Shown here in pieces: positions 1 through 9,516 of a DNA stretch of 64,000 nucleotides. Source of the DNA: Benincasa hispida (Eukaryota; Streptophyta; Magnoliopsida; Cucurbitales; Cucurbitaceae). The translations under genes were made by a program, and so were the position numbers. The DNA lies in NCBI RefSeq assembly GCF_009727055.1, contig NC_052356.1:6894002-6958001 (forward strand), written 5' to 3'. The notes beneath the pieces were generated by a model, which worked only from the letters and a program-made list of their open reading frames with translations, did not search any database and was not told where the DNA came from. Position 1 is the first letter of the stretch; every line of letters starts with the position of its first letter.

Positions 1-704
1 GAGGTTGAGGAGATAAGACAGGTCTCATATGCATCTGTCGTTGGCAGTTTGATGTATGTGATGCTCTGTACTATACCAGACATCTGTTACGTTGTGAAAA
101 TAGTTAGTAGGTATCAGTCTAACCCAGGTCAGGGTCACTGAACCACAGTGAAGAACATCTTCAAGTATCTTCGGAGAACGAGGGACTATATGCTCGTGTA
201 AGGATCTAGGGATTTGATCCTTACTAGATACACGGATTTTGACTTTCAGACTGATAAGGACTCTCGCAAGTCTACTTCAGGATCAATTTTTACTCTTAAC
301 GGAGGAACTGTAGTGTGACGAGGCACTAAGCAGGAGTGTATCGCCGACTCCACTATGGACGTGGAGTATGTTGCAGCTTGCGAAGTTGCTAAAAAGGTAG
401 TCTGGCTTAGGAAGTTCTTGATAGAACTGGAAGTTGTTCCAGATATGTCTAGGCCAATCACCCTCTATCGTGATAGTAGTGGTTCTGTGGCGAACTATAA
501 GAAGCCCAGGAGTCACAGGCGTGACAAACACATAGAGCGGAAGTATCATCTGATCCACGAGGTAGTGCATCAAGGGGATGTGATCATCATAAAGATCGCT
601 TTGGAGCACAATGTTGTTGACCCATTTACGAAGGCTCTCATGGCTACAGTGTTTGAGGGTCACCTTCAGAGCATGGGTCTACGGGACTGCCCGCGGTTGG
701 ACTA
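1..704 (+). pseudogene. Ty1/copia pol 3' end (RT tail and RNase H), decayed
   Basis: This is the 3' end of a copia polyprotein reading toward the LTR at 806. In frame one sees the RT tail (VGSLMY, PDICY, VSRYQSNPG) and then RNase H with the STSGSIFTLNGG region, ADSTMDVEY, WLRKFL and the ERKYHLIHE block. The ending EHNVVDPFTKAL is typical of copia RNase H. Stops interrupt the frame near 141, 200 and 318, so the copy is dead. The remaining pol, gag and 5' LTR lie left of the window. The longest open stretch is 355-705. Confidence 0.9.
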
Positions 705-790
705 GGGCAAGTGGGAGATTTTATTGTACTGGGCCTTTGTGCCCTAGTTTATTGTTTTGTACTTGTTTTTGTACACCCCACTTTGCTTTA

Positions 791-805
791 GGAAAAGTGG
801 GAGAT
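791..805 (+). other. polypurine tract of copia element A
   Basis: The purine-rich run GGAAAAGTGGGAGAT lies directly before the LTR start TGTTGG. This is the usual plus-strand primer of copia elements; the same GTGGGAGAT motif precedes the 3' LTR at 48670. Confidence 0.8.
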
Positions 806-2824
806 TGTTGGGGATGATTCCCTAAAGTCTCGTGTCTTGTAGTTTGTAAATAGTTTGTACGAATGCTTGTGATGTATAATATATGATATTTATTTCACTT
901 CTTGACTTTGCACATTTTGATGTTTTATTTGCTTTACCACAAACCAATAAACTAAAATCCCTGGTTGTCATTATGTAACTTAAGCATGTAAGTGGATCAT
1001 GTCTTATGTGATAACCAAAATGGTCTATAGTATATGGATATAGAAGGGAAAGCTTATCATGGTAATGCTATGGATTCGGCTCGCTTTGTGGAATAGTTAC
1101 AAATGTTATGACTTTTCACAGATGGTCTGATCCTGATCATTTGTGTAGGAGACATACGAGCGGAGGCGTCCTATAGAAAGAGTTTGTATAAGACCTGACC
1201 GCAAAATGTTAACGTCTCGTTATATAACGCCGTTCATGACAGAGACTTCACTTCACTAGAATGACCATAGGTAACATGACTTCAATCTTGAGTGATTTCG
1301 GAACTCCTGCCATTGAAGGCGGTCTTTTGATTTGCATGGGTGCGAGTTGCCAGGTCGCTGACTCAAACTTACCACTTCGGGAATTCGTCTGATTTGGGAG
1401 CTGGGAACTCAGCTACACAGGATGGAATTCACGCCTTCCCCAAAGCAGGGGTAAGTAGATAGATAACTCCTTTAAGGGCTAATCCCAGGGCTTGAACGAT
1501 GTGGCGCCACGCATATTCTCATGGTCCGAGAGGTGTTCACACATAGTAGGACTATGTTGTATTGTTTATTAAAGGGATCAGTGGTACTTAAGAAGTGAGA
1601 TGTAACTACAGGGGCAAAATGATAAATTGGCTCAACTGTACTTACGAGCATCTGTGAAGGGATATCGTACTCATGATTGGTTATATCCGATGGACACAGA
1701 AATATATATGTAATAAGAAAAGTTTAGCTGTCAGTCTTTAGTGGAATGCCTGACAGTTAATGGATGGTAGATCTTGTGGCTAAAGAGTTTAGTCAACTAT
1801 TCACGTACCATTGGAGCTTCGAGCATGGATCCCTTGGTAGCTTGGATACAAGTCGAGAATCAGTTTTTGGGTCTGTTTGAAATGTTCAAATTGACAAAAG
1901 GAAGTTCGATTATATATGATATAATTGAACTGGTCAATTATATATGATATGATTGACTAAATGTATGAGATACATTAATTTGGAGGAAATTGGATATAAA
2001 TATGATTTATATCAAGTAGATGAGAAAACACTATGGTTGATATATGATATCAAACTATAGGTTATGAATATAATGTGATTATATTTATTAATTTATTAAT
2101 TGGATAGTTACAGGATAATTACCTGACGTTTTCTCTGCAACCATAAGATAGTGGGAAGTTGAATTCGGTTTTCGTAACTGAAGAATAAAATGAAAATGGT
2201 TTTCATTTTGCAAGAGAGACGCATAATTGCTCACGGAATGTTTAGCAAACGATCGCTTAGTATTTTCATAGCCTATACGATAGTGCCAACTTACTAAACG
2301 ATCGCACACCTGCGCGCGCATTCTCTAGACAATCGCTTACCATTTCCTAGACGATCGCTTAGCGCCTGAGCTGAACTAAACGATCGTATAGACGATCGCC
2401 TAGTTTTTACTACATGATCGTGTACCTCGCCGAAACGATCAAGCATCTGACTATATGATAGTTTTTCCCTTCTTCCACTTGCTTGATCTTTGTACACGAT
2501 TGGTAGTGTCGTCCCTATTTCTTGTTGTTCGTGCGGAGTCGTTCGTGTAGACGACCGGGGTGTTGTTGGACGATTACTTGCTGGTCGAGCGAGAGCGAGA
2601 GGAGTTCGTTCGCGGAGAGAGCAAAATTTCAAATGAAGAAAGTTTTCAACTGGTATGTTCTCTCGGTCTCTTGTTTATTTATCCTTTAAGAATGCCAGTA
2701 ATTTAGCGTTGTGAATGCATATTTGTATGTGTGAATGTATATATGAAAATTCCGTCACAATGAATTGGAAAGATCTACTTCCGCTCATAGGTACTCTTGC
2801 ATAAGAGTTCCTTCAGTTCCAACA
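806..2824 (+). repeat. 3' LTR of copia element A (2019 bp)
   Basis: The repeat begins TGTTGG right after the polypurine tract and ends CCAACA, so it has the canonical inverted TG...CA termini. It is colinear in its landmarks with the other long copia LTRs here (28238-30354, 48670-50040 and the pair at 36881/42940), for example the GAGACAT...GAGCGG and GGACACAGAAATATAT blocks. About 2245-2440, near its 3' end, there is a cluster of CGATCG palindromic motifs. The matching 5' LTR and target-site duplication are outside the window. Confidence 0.85.
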
Positions 2825-3726
2825 TCCTTCAATGTTTATTGTATTGCATGTATTGTGATGCTTACTTTCTATAATAAGCTTTAGGTAACTCTTTATTCAA
2901 ATTGCTTAGAATTCATGAAAATGCATGCATAATTTTGGGCCAAATTAAAAATTTTTTCTTAATTCCCTTCCCCTTTTTAGCACATGGCCATCTTATTTAG
3001 GATCTTGAATGCTTAGGATTGAGTTATTTGGTTCACATGCTTGTTGTCACTCCGAAAGGCTCCATCAGTTAGGGAGTCGTATTTGCATGATGGTCTGTAA
3101 TACGAGACTTATGGAAAATAAAAGAATATGTTTGCTTAGAAATAATTAAGCTCAAAAGAAAAAGAAAGCAAAAAAAAAGAAAAAAAAGGAAAAAAAGAAA
3201 AAACAAATGACGAAAAATATAAACTTTGTAATGTATATGCATGGTTAGCAGTAAAAAAGGCTGTCATTTGCTATGATCAATAAGGACATTTGCAAGAAAA
3301 GAGTGAGTACAATTCCCTACAGTGGAGTTTGAAAACTAGTGTCCCTAAGTAAAAGGAATGCAAGTTTAGAGATCCCGAGTGTGTTTTCAAGCACTTTAGT
3401 TAAAGTATTACCTTCTTGATTGTTTGGATTGCTTGATGATTGGTGTTTTGAGCCAAAGTAAGAGAAAAACGAGTTGAGGATTGTATATAACCTTTCCAGG
3501 CTAGTAAAGACCTAGATAGGATTGGCCAAACAAACACACATGTAGCGGATAGAGAATTAGTTTCGAATTTCTTAATTGATTGTATGCATTTGATTGATCT
3601 TATTGTTGTAGATTCTTAGTTATCTTCATATTTAAGTTTCGAGTCACTCATTTGCAGCATAAGATTCATATCCTTTTTTTTTTTACATCTTACTAGAGGG
3701 CGAGCGAAGTTTAGGTTGAGGGTATT
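2825..3726 (+). mobile_element. 3' non-coding part of a gypsy-like element
   Basis: No coding frame is visible. The segment holds an A/G-rich low-complexity tract (about 3140-3205) and ends in the polypurine-like TTAGGTTGAGGGTATT just before an LTR-like start at 3727. A long non-coding stretch upstream of the 3' LTR is typical of Tat/Ogre-type gypsy elements. Assignment is by layout only, since no pol is present. Confidence 0.5.
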
Positions 3727-5210
3727 TGATAACTCTCGAAAAGAGCTATTTTATGTCCTTAATCTCCTTTATTTGTTATGTTTAAAGTGTTTAAATATAT
3801 ATTCTTGTAGGAATTCAAGCAAACCATGCATTTCAAAGTGTTACGAGTCGTTCGGGGTTGATTTGGAGCTACCGAAAGAGAAATTGAGCACCAAGAGCTT
3901 CAAGGATGCACAATTACGAAAATGTCCTAGGACAATGTAGCAAAGCTACCCTTTATGCTTGCTTTACACTTGAAGGCAGAGAGCAACATTAGTGAGAGCA
4001 TAGCAACGCTTCCTTAGAGCATAGCTACGCTCCAAAGTTTGATGAACACGGAGGGCACGTGCGCTCATGAGAGCATAAAGTTTAGTGTACCTATTCTGAA
4101 GGCTTACGCTACGACGACAAAAGCCAGCTTAGCAGCACTTCCCTAAAACATAGCTATGCTTTGTGTGGTGTATAAATATCTCTTTAAATTTATGGCCTTT
4201 TCATGTGGGATTTTAATAGAGGTTGAAGTCACTCTCAAAATTCTTCCTTTCCTTTGTATTTCTTGCATCTTAGCTTAGGTTTTTACCTTTTTTTTGAGTT
4301 GTAACTAATGGATTGGAGCTCTCTTCTTTAGTTCATATATGGATTGATGAGGTAATTCAATTTAGTTTTGGGAGCAAGAACCCATGTATTTTTCTTGAGA
4401 TTTCTGTGGTTGGATTAAGTGCTTAATATGAAGGATTACTAAACGCTTTCTTTGTATCCATTTTAATTTTTAAATGTATGTTTGTGCATTAGCTATTCCT
4501 TATAAGCATGTATTACCCTTGCTAATCGATTAGTAGCTTCGTCATGTCCGCACTTGAGTGTCTAGCTCTATCACCCAGTAGTAAATAAATTGATCAAATA
4601 TGTATGTTAGGATTTATAGGTTGGACTTGAATCTTAGAATGCATGCTAAATCTAGGTTCAAGGATAATTTGGTTAATTAATTAGGTTATCCAATTGGTTG
4701 ATCAACACAAATGGAATCCTAAGGCTTAATGCACATGTTTTTATTTCTATATGGACGTTATCGAACTCAATATATTTAGGGGCATGTAGTTTAATTAGAG
4801 CTTGACTTTCCAGCTTTAATTAATAATTAGGGCGCTAGCTTGGTTCATTCCAAATTAGTTTTCAGCCACTGTGGAGGCTAGTTTAGTTGTGCCAAGCAAG
4901 TTGTTCTGCATGCATAAATCAAATACATGTTAAATCGATGGTTGAAATTGCATAGGAATATCCCTCTTGCTCTCGAAACTAGATAAACCTAATCCTAGGT
5001 TTCATTTACTCATTGCCTTTATTTTTCTCACGCATTAGTCACTATCCATACCCAACCCCCCTCCCCCCCATTTACCGGTCTATTACGAAATTGGCTTAAC
5101 AAAAAAACTCACACTAGCACTTCCCCATGGATCGATCCAGACTTAGCACTAGTTATAGGATTAAGTAATATTATAAATTTTATTCAATTGTCGGAGAGAG
5201 ATTTACAACA
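3727..5210 (+). repeat. gypsy-like LTR
   Basis: It starts TGATAAC after a polypurine-like tract and can be ended at ACAACA (5210), giving TG...CA ends and about 1.48 kb. A TATA-like segment (GTATAAATATC, about 4170-4180) could be its promoter. The 3' end contains CCATGGATCGATCC, resembling the conserved tail of many plant gypsy LTRs. The short reading frame 3716-3940 inside it is not a credible gene. No second LTR is in the window, so the boundaries are provisional. Confidence 0.5.
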
Positions 5211-5572
5211 CCCATTGTTTGGTCTTTCATGGGCCCCTTGTTCAAGTCCTAGAGTCAGCATTAAGAGAACCACTCGTTTACTTACCCTATAAAGGAAGAA
5301 GTGAATTCCATCTTTTGAAGTTATGTTCCCAACTCCCCATTTAGTCAAGTTCCCAAAATGGTAGATTTATTGAGTCGACAACTCAGACACTCTCATCTGT
5401 GCAAATCAAAGGACTGACCTCACAGACAGGAGTTCATAAATTACTAGGGATTAAGATCGAGTCGCACATGATCATCCTATGAAATATTAATCTAATCAAT
5501 TTACAGATTTATAACGAGAGATTAAATATTTCGTGGTCCGGTCTTATACAAACTCTTTGTACAAATTTTAAA
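5211..5572 (-). repeat. copia LTR fragment
   Basis: Read on the minus strand this matches the middle of the long copia LTRs. GAAGTGAATTCCATCTT, the CCCCAT...CAAGTTCCCAAAATGGTAG block and GGTCTTATACAAACTCTTTG all recur in the same order at about 29700-30005, and more loosely at about 38040-38300. Both LTR ends are missing. It abuts the gypsy LTR end at 5210. Confidence 0.7.
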
Positions 5573-6061
5573 AAGGACTTCTTACATATTTGGTAAAATA
5601 AGTTTTAAAAATTAAGCTCATAGCTTAGACTTATTACTTTTGCAAAAATGACAAAAAAAAAGTCCAACCTATGAAATATAAAAAAAGTACGGGTACACAT
5701 AATATATACGATATAGTTGATACACTACTGATATACACTCGAACCCTCGATAAACTTGATATACTCCATACACTTGATACATTTCATATACTAAACAGTG
5801 TCATATTTGCAAAATGGGAAAAGTATGCCACACACTTTAAATATCCTAATCCAAAATTGCCATCCACTACAATTTTCCTAAAAAAAGTAGAAAGATTAAA
5901 TTGTTACATAACAAAGTTTTGAAATTAAATTGTTACATCATTAAAATTAGAAGAATTAAATTGTTACAAATCAAAATTCAACGACTAAATTATTAATTAT
6001 ATGAACTAAAAAATGTTTTTATTTTGTTTCTCTTTTAAAAAATATCAGCCAAAATCAAAAG
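5573..6061. other. AT-rich intergenic DNA with AAATTGTTAC motifs
   Basis: There is no gene here. From about 5895 to 5995 the motif AAATTGTTAC recurs three times at roughly 35-bp spacing. The same motif builds the foldback element at 22363-22858, so this is probably a fragment of that family. Confidence 0.5.
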
Positions 6062-6398
6062 AACTTGTTCGCCACTGTCGCCCGCCCCCTCTGTCGAGTC
6101 ATCTTCTCTACTAGTCTCCCTTCCCCGCCGCATCCGCTGCCGGAACGCCGTCAACGCTCCCTTTTCTTTCTTATCTCCCTCCCTGCTGTAGCCACAGAAC
6201 CCGTGCCACTGCCTACCGCCTTCAGCCCAGCTGCTCGACGCCGATCTCCATCTCCCAGTCGCTCGCTGCTTAGGGTTTTTTTTTCCTTTGATATCAGGGC
6301 CAATTCGGTGGAGGACCGGATTGTCCTCAATCTGAAGATATAGAAAAGCCCTCATTTCTCTCTACCCAGGGATTCGCTAATTCTCAAAAGAAATTTCT
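6062..6398 (+). promoter_or_regulatory. KIN17 5' UTR / proximal promoter
   Basis: This is a locally GC-rich, pyrimidine-rich segment between AT-rich upstream DNA and the KIN17 start codon. Such composition fits a 5' UTR of a constitutively expressed plant gene. No clear TATA box was found. Short frames on both strands here (6065-6343, 6035-6355) have no recognisable protein features. Confidence 0.4.
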
Positions 6399-7586
6399 AT
6401 GGGGAAGAACGAATTTCTAACCCCTAAAGCAATCGCGAACAGAATCAAGGCAAAAGGGCTACAGAAGCTGAGATGGTATTGTCAGATGTGTCAAAAGCAG
6501 TGCCGAGATGAGAATGGCTTTAAATGTCACTGTATGAGTGAAAGCCACCAGCGCCAGATGCAGATCTTTGGCCAAAATCCTCATCGTATTGTTGAAGGCT
6601 ACTCTGAAGAGTTTGAGAGTTCTTTCATGGAGCATCTTAAACGTAGCCATCGATTCAGTCGTGTGGCAGCTACAGTTGTCTATAATGAATACATTAACGA
6701 CAGACATCATATTCATATGAATTCAACGCAGTGGGCTACTCTTACTGAGTTTGTAAAGCATTTGGGTCGAACTGGGCAATGTAAGGTAGAGGAAACTCCC
6801 AAGGGTTGGTTCATTACTTACATAGATAGAGATTCAGAGACACTTTTTAAAGAGAGAATGAAAAATAAGAGGATACGGGCAGATTTAGCTGAAGAAGAGA
6901 AGCAAGAGAGAGAGATAAAGAAGCAAATTGAGAGGGCTGAGCAATTAGCACCTTTGGCTTCTGTATCTGCTGAGCCTTTGGAGGCTGAACAAACGAGAGA
7001 GTTGAAATTGGATAGTGGGGTTAAACTAGGATTTGCTTTGGGAACATCATCGAAATTGAAGGAGAAAGGAGAGAGTTCCAGGGTGGTTTTTGATGAGGAT
7101 GAGACACATGAGACTGCCAAGGGGAAATCTGGAGAGAATTCCAAAAACAAGATGGGTGGTGGTGGTTTGTCAGCTTTGGAGGCGTTGATGAGAGAAGAAG
7201 AGATGAAGAAGGAGAAGCTTAATAGGAAGGATTACTGGCTTTGTGAGGGAATAATTGTGAAAATCATGAGCAAGGATTTGGCTGAGAAGGGATACTATAA
7301 ACAGAAGGGAGTTGTAAGAAAAGTGATTGATAAATATGTTGGAGAGATCGAAATGCTCGATGGCAAGCATGTGTTGAGAGTTGATCAAGAAGAATTAGAA
7401 ACAGTGATACCACAAATTGGTGGTTTAGTAAGGATTGTAAATGGGGCGTACCGTGGATCAAATGCTAGGTTGTTGGGTGTTGACACTGATAAGTTTTGTG
7501 CTAAAGTTCAAATAGAGAAGGGTGTGTATGATGGCAGAGTGCTTAAGGCTGTAGAATATGAAGATATTTGTAAACTCACATCATAA
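6399..7586 (+). CDS. KIN17: KIN17-like DNA/RNA-binding protein
   Basis: This is a complete intronless gene of 395 residues. KIN17 is a conserved eukaryotic nuclear protein that binds curved DNA and RNA and is linked to replication, the DNA-damage response and pre-mRNA processing. Seen in the sequence: the N-terminus MGKNEFLTPKAIANRIKAKG is nearly invariant in the family. A C2H2 zinc finger follows (C28, C31, H44, H50), then a winged-helix-like KIN17 domain to about residue 160 with WATLTEF and GWFITYIDRD. Next comes a charged coiled-coil region (about 160-200) and a linker with GGGGLSALEALM (about 252-263). The C-terminal pair of SH3-like/KOW modules spans about 277-395, with the KOW core GGLVRIVNGAYRG near 341. 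Length agrees with plant KIN17 (about 400). The ATG at 6399 opens the conserved N-terminus. No breaks are seen. Confidence 0.97.
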   Translation: MGKNEFLTPKAIANRIKAKGLQKLRWYCQMCQKQCRDENGFKCHCMSESHQRQMQIFGQNPHRIVEGYSEEFESSFMEHLKRSHRFSRVAATVVYNEYINDRHHIHMNSTQWATLTEFVKHLGRTGQCKVEETPKGWFITYIDRDSETLFKERMKNKRIRADLAEEEKQEREIKKQIERAEQLAPLASVSAEPLEAEQTRELKLDSGVKLGFALGTSSKLKEKGESSRVVFDEDETHETAKGKSGENSKNKMGGGGLSALEALMREEEMKKEKLNRKDYWLCEGIIVKIMSKDLAEKGYYKQKGVVRKVIDKYVGEIEMLDGKHVLRVDQEELETVIPQIGGLVRIVNGAYRGSNARLLGVDTDKFCAKVQIEKGVYDGRVLKAVEYEDICKLTS

Positions 7587-8614
7587 CTTTGAGATAAAAT
7601 AGAAAACTCACTATTTGTAATTTTGTTCTCAATATTTTCTTTAAGCATGTTTGTTCTAGTTTGAGATTTGATGTCTTCCAAATATTTCTGCTTGGTACCT
7701 CTTTTACATGATACTCTTTTTCTTGAAAGGAAAATGCAGACGTGCAGAGGGATGTCTGATGTGAGGGCACCCTCCCTTTCCCATCCCAAATAAATTGTGA
7801 ACACACATTTTACATCTTTCATGTATGCTGTATCCATGGATTTAGCAAATCTAGTTTCTTGGTCTTCAATATTTATGAAGTTGTTGAGTTTGACTGTTTG
7901 AGCATGTTCCTGACATTTACTTCAATAGGATCCGTTCTGTAAGTTAAACTTTTTAAGTATATGTCCATAGACTATTGAAATGTGTTCTTTGTTTAGTATG
8001 TTTTTGCTTTTGCACCATTTATGTTTGATATGAAGTAGGATCTCAAATAGCACTAACTTGCTACATCTCATACTTTTAACAGCACAGAAGACAAAACTCC
8101 ATCCTTTTGGTTGTTACGTGACACAGGTTTGCAAGTATCACTTTCTTCTATCTAGAGAAGTATTTCTCCCCCTTGCTTCATTTTGCTGCATTATTTCTCT
8201 ATCTGGTAGATAGAAATCTAGATAGTGGCAAATGGCATGGAATTGGATTTCTTTCCATCGAGCCAGAAGACCTCTGGGAAAGAATTGCCGACTAAACTGT
8301 CAAATAAAGATAGTAGCAGTGTAGATGCAGTCATCCATGCAAATAAGAAATTGAAAACATTAGAGAGAACCAATTCTATACTGGGGAAAAAGATGCTTGG
8401 TGTTTGACTATCCTCCCTTCTTTTGTAATTTCATATCATCTGTGAAATTTTTGCAGAATAGATCAATTAGGAGATAAATAACACAAAGGGTGCCTCTTTT
8501 GAACCATTTTCCTGCATTAATGCAAAACGAGTGTTCATCTTCCAGATAGCCTTGTAGAAAGTCGAAGTCTTAGTAATCAAGTGAATGATCCTTGAAGAAT
8601 GGAAATAAAGAGGT
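7587..8614 (+). other. KIN17 3' region, no clear gene
   Basis: This is the 3' UTR and downstream DNA of KIN17. A possible poly(A) signal AATAAA is at 7789-7794. An open stretch at 8225-8407 (60 codons, from TTG or GTG rather than ATG) is followed by AT-rich sequence; another frame there reads KWHGIGF and EPEDLWERIAD before a stop. I recognise neither. It could be a spliced 3' UTR exon or a small non-coding transcript. Confidence 0.4.
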
Positions 8615-8887
8615 TGTTTGATGATATATAATTAAATCTACATTCACCCATTAGCTTAAACTTTTGAATCAATTGGTGATTTAAGATAGTATCAGAGTAG
8701 GTGGTCCAGGGAAGTCTTGTGTTCAAGCCCCTGCGATGTTATTTCCTCCCCAATTAATATAGATTTCTACTTGTTGAGCATTTTTCATATTTTTAAGTAC
8801 CCACAAGTGAAAGGAAGTGTTAGATGATATGTAATTAAATCTACTTTCACCCACCGGCTTAAGATTTTAGGTGAATTGGTGATTTAA
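8615..8887 (+). mobile_element. TRIM/SMART-like miniature LTR retrotransposon (273 bp)
   Basis: Two direct terminal repeats of 70 bp (8615-8684 and 8818-8887) both start TGTT and differ at only a few positions. Two bases after the first repeat lies TAGTATCAGAGTAGG, a slightly mutated initiator-Met tRNA primer site. AAGTGAAAGGAAG (8805-8817) before the second repeat is a good polypurine tract. GAGGT flanks the unit at 8610-8614 and 8888-8892 as a 5-bp target-site duplication. There is no coding capacity. The orientation is set by primer site and polypurine tract. It would depend on an autonomous LTR element for movement. Confidence 0.88.
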
Positions 8888-8892
8888 GAGGT

Positions 8893-9516
8893 GAATAATG
8901 ATTTTATAGTATAGGCACCTGAATTATCCTCTCTCCACTCCCTTGAAAGAATCTTCTTAGTTTCCTATGTGGAAGTTTCAATTTCAGCAAATAGCTTCTT
9001 TTTGGGCTTCCGTACATTATTTTTAAGGAGGAAGTGGTAGTGGCTGAAAGCAGAGAATTTGGGATTTTTTAATCTCAATAACGAAAGGTTATAGAGGTGG
9101 CAGATTTATTTTGATGAGTGGTCTCTTCAAATGGTGAAAAATTTTCCTCCATGCTGTGGGAATGGACGCTCTTTACAAAATCCATTAGGATAATGTTGCT
9201 GCTGTTTGATTCTTATTTCGATCTTGTGATTTATTTATTAGAAGGGTTAGCATTAAATTTTCATGTTGCCATTCATTCAAGAACTGTTCACATCACTATT
9301 GAGTAATAAACTTATCTTGTTATTTGTTCATGATTGTGGGTTCTGGACGATGATGATGAAATTCCACCTCCAATACCAACTTCACTCCTTGAAATTGAAT
9401 GCTTTTCTTATTAAACTGATCAGATTATATTGGCCAAATTACAGACGAGATGAAATACAGCAAATCTATTACAGAAATGAATTGTTGGTAAGAAGCAAAG
9501 AATCATCAAGAACGAA
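8893..9516. other. intergenic DNA downstream of the glycosyltransferase
   Basis: Convergent intergenic segment that should contain the 3' UTR of the minus-strand glycosyltransferase. The short open frames here (9118-9306, 9263-9556) show no protein features. Nothing else was recognised. Confidence 0.5.

Noticed and set aside
6035..6355. Minus-strand and plus-strand frames in the KIN17 upstream region
   Set aside because: They overlap each other in a GC-rich 5' UTR-like segment, lack domains, and the adjacent KIN17 frame explains the composition.
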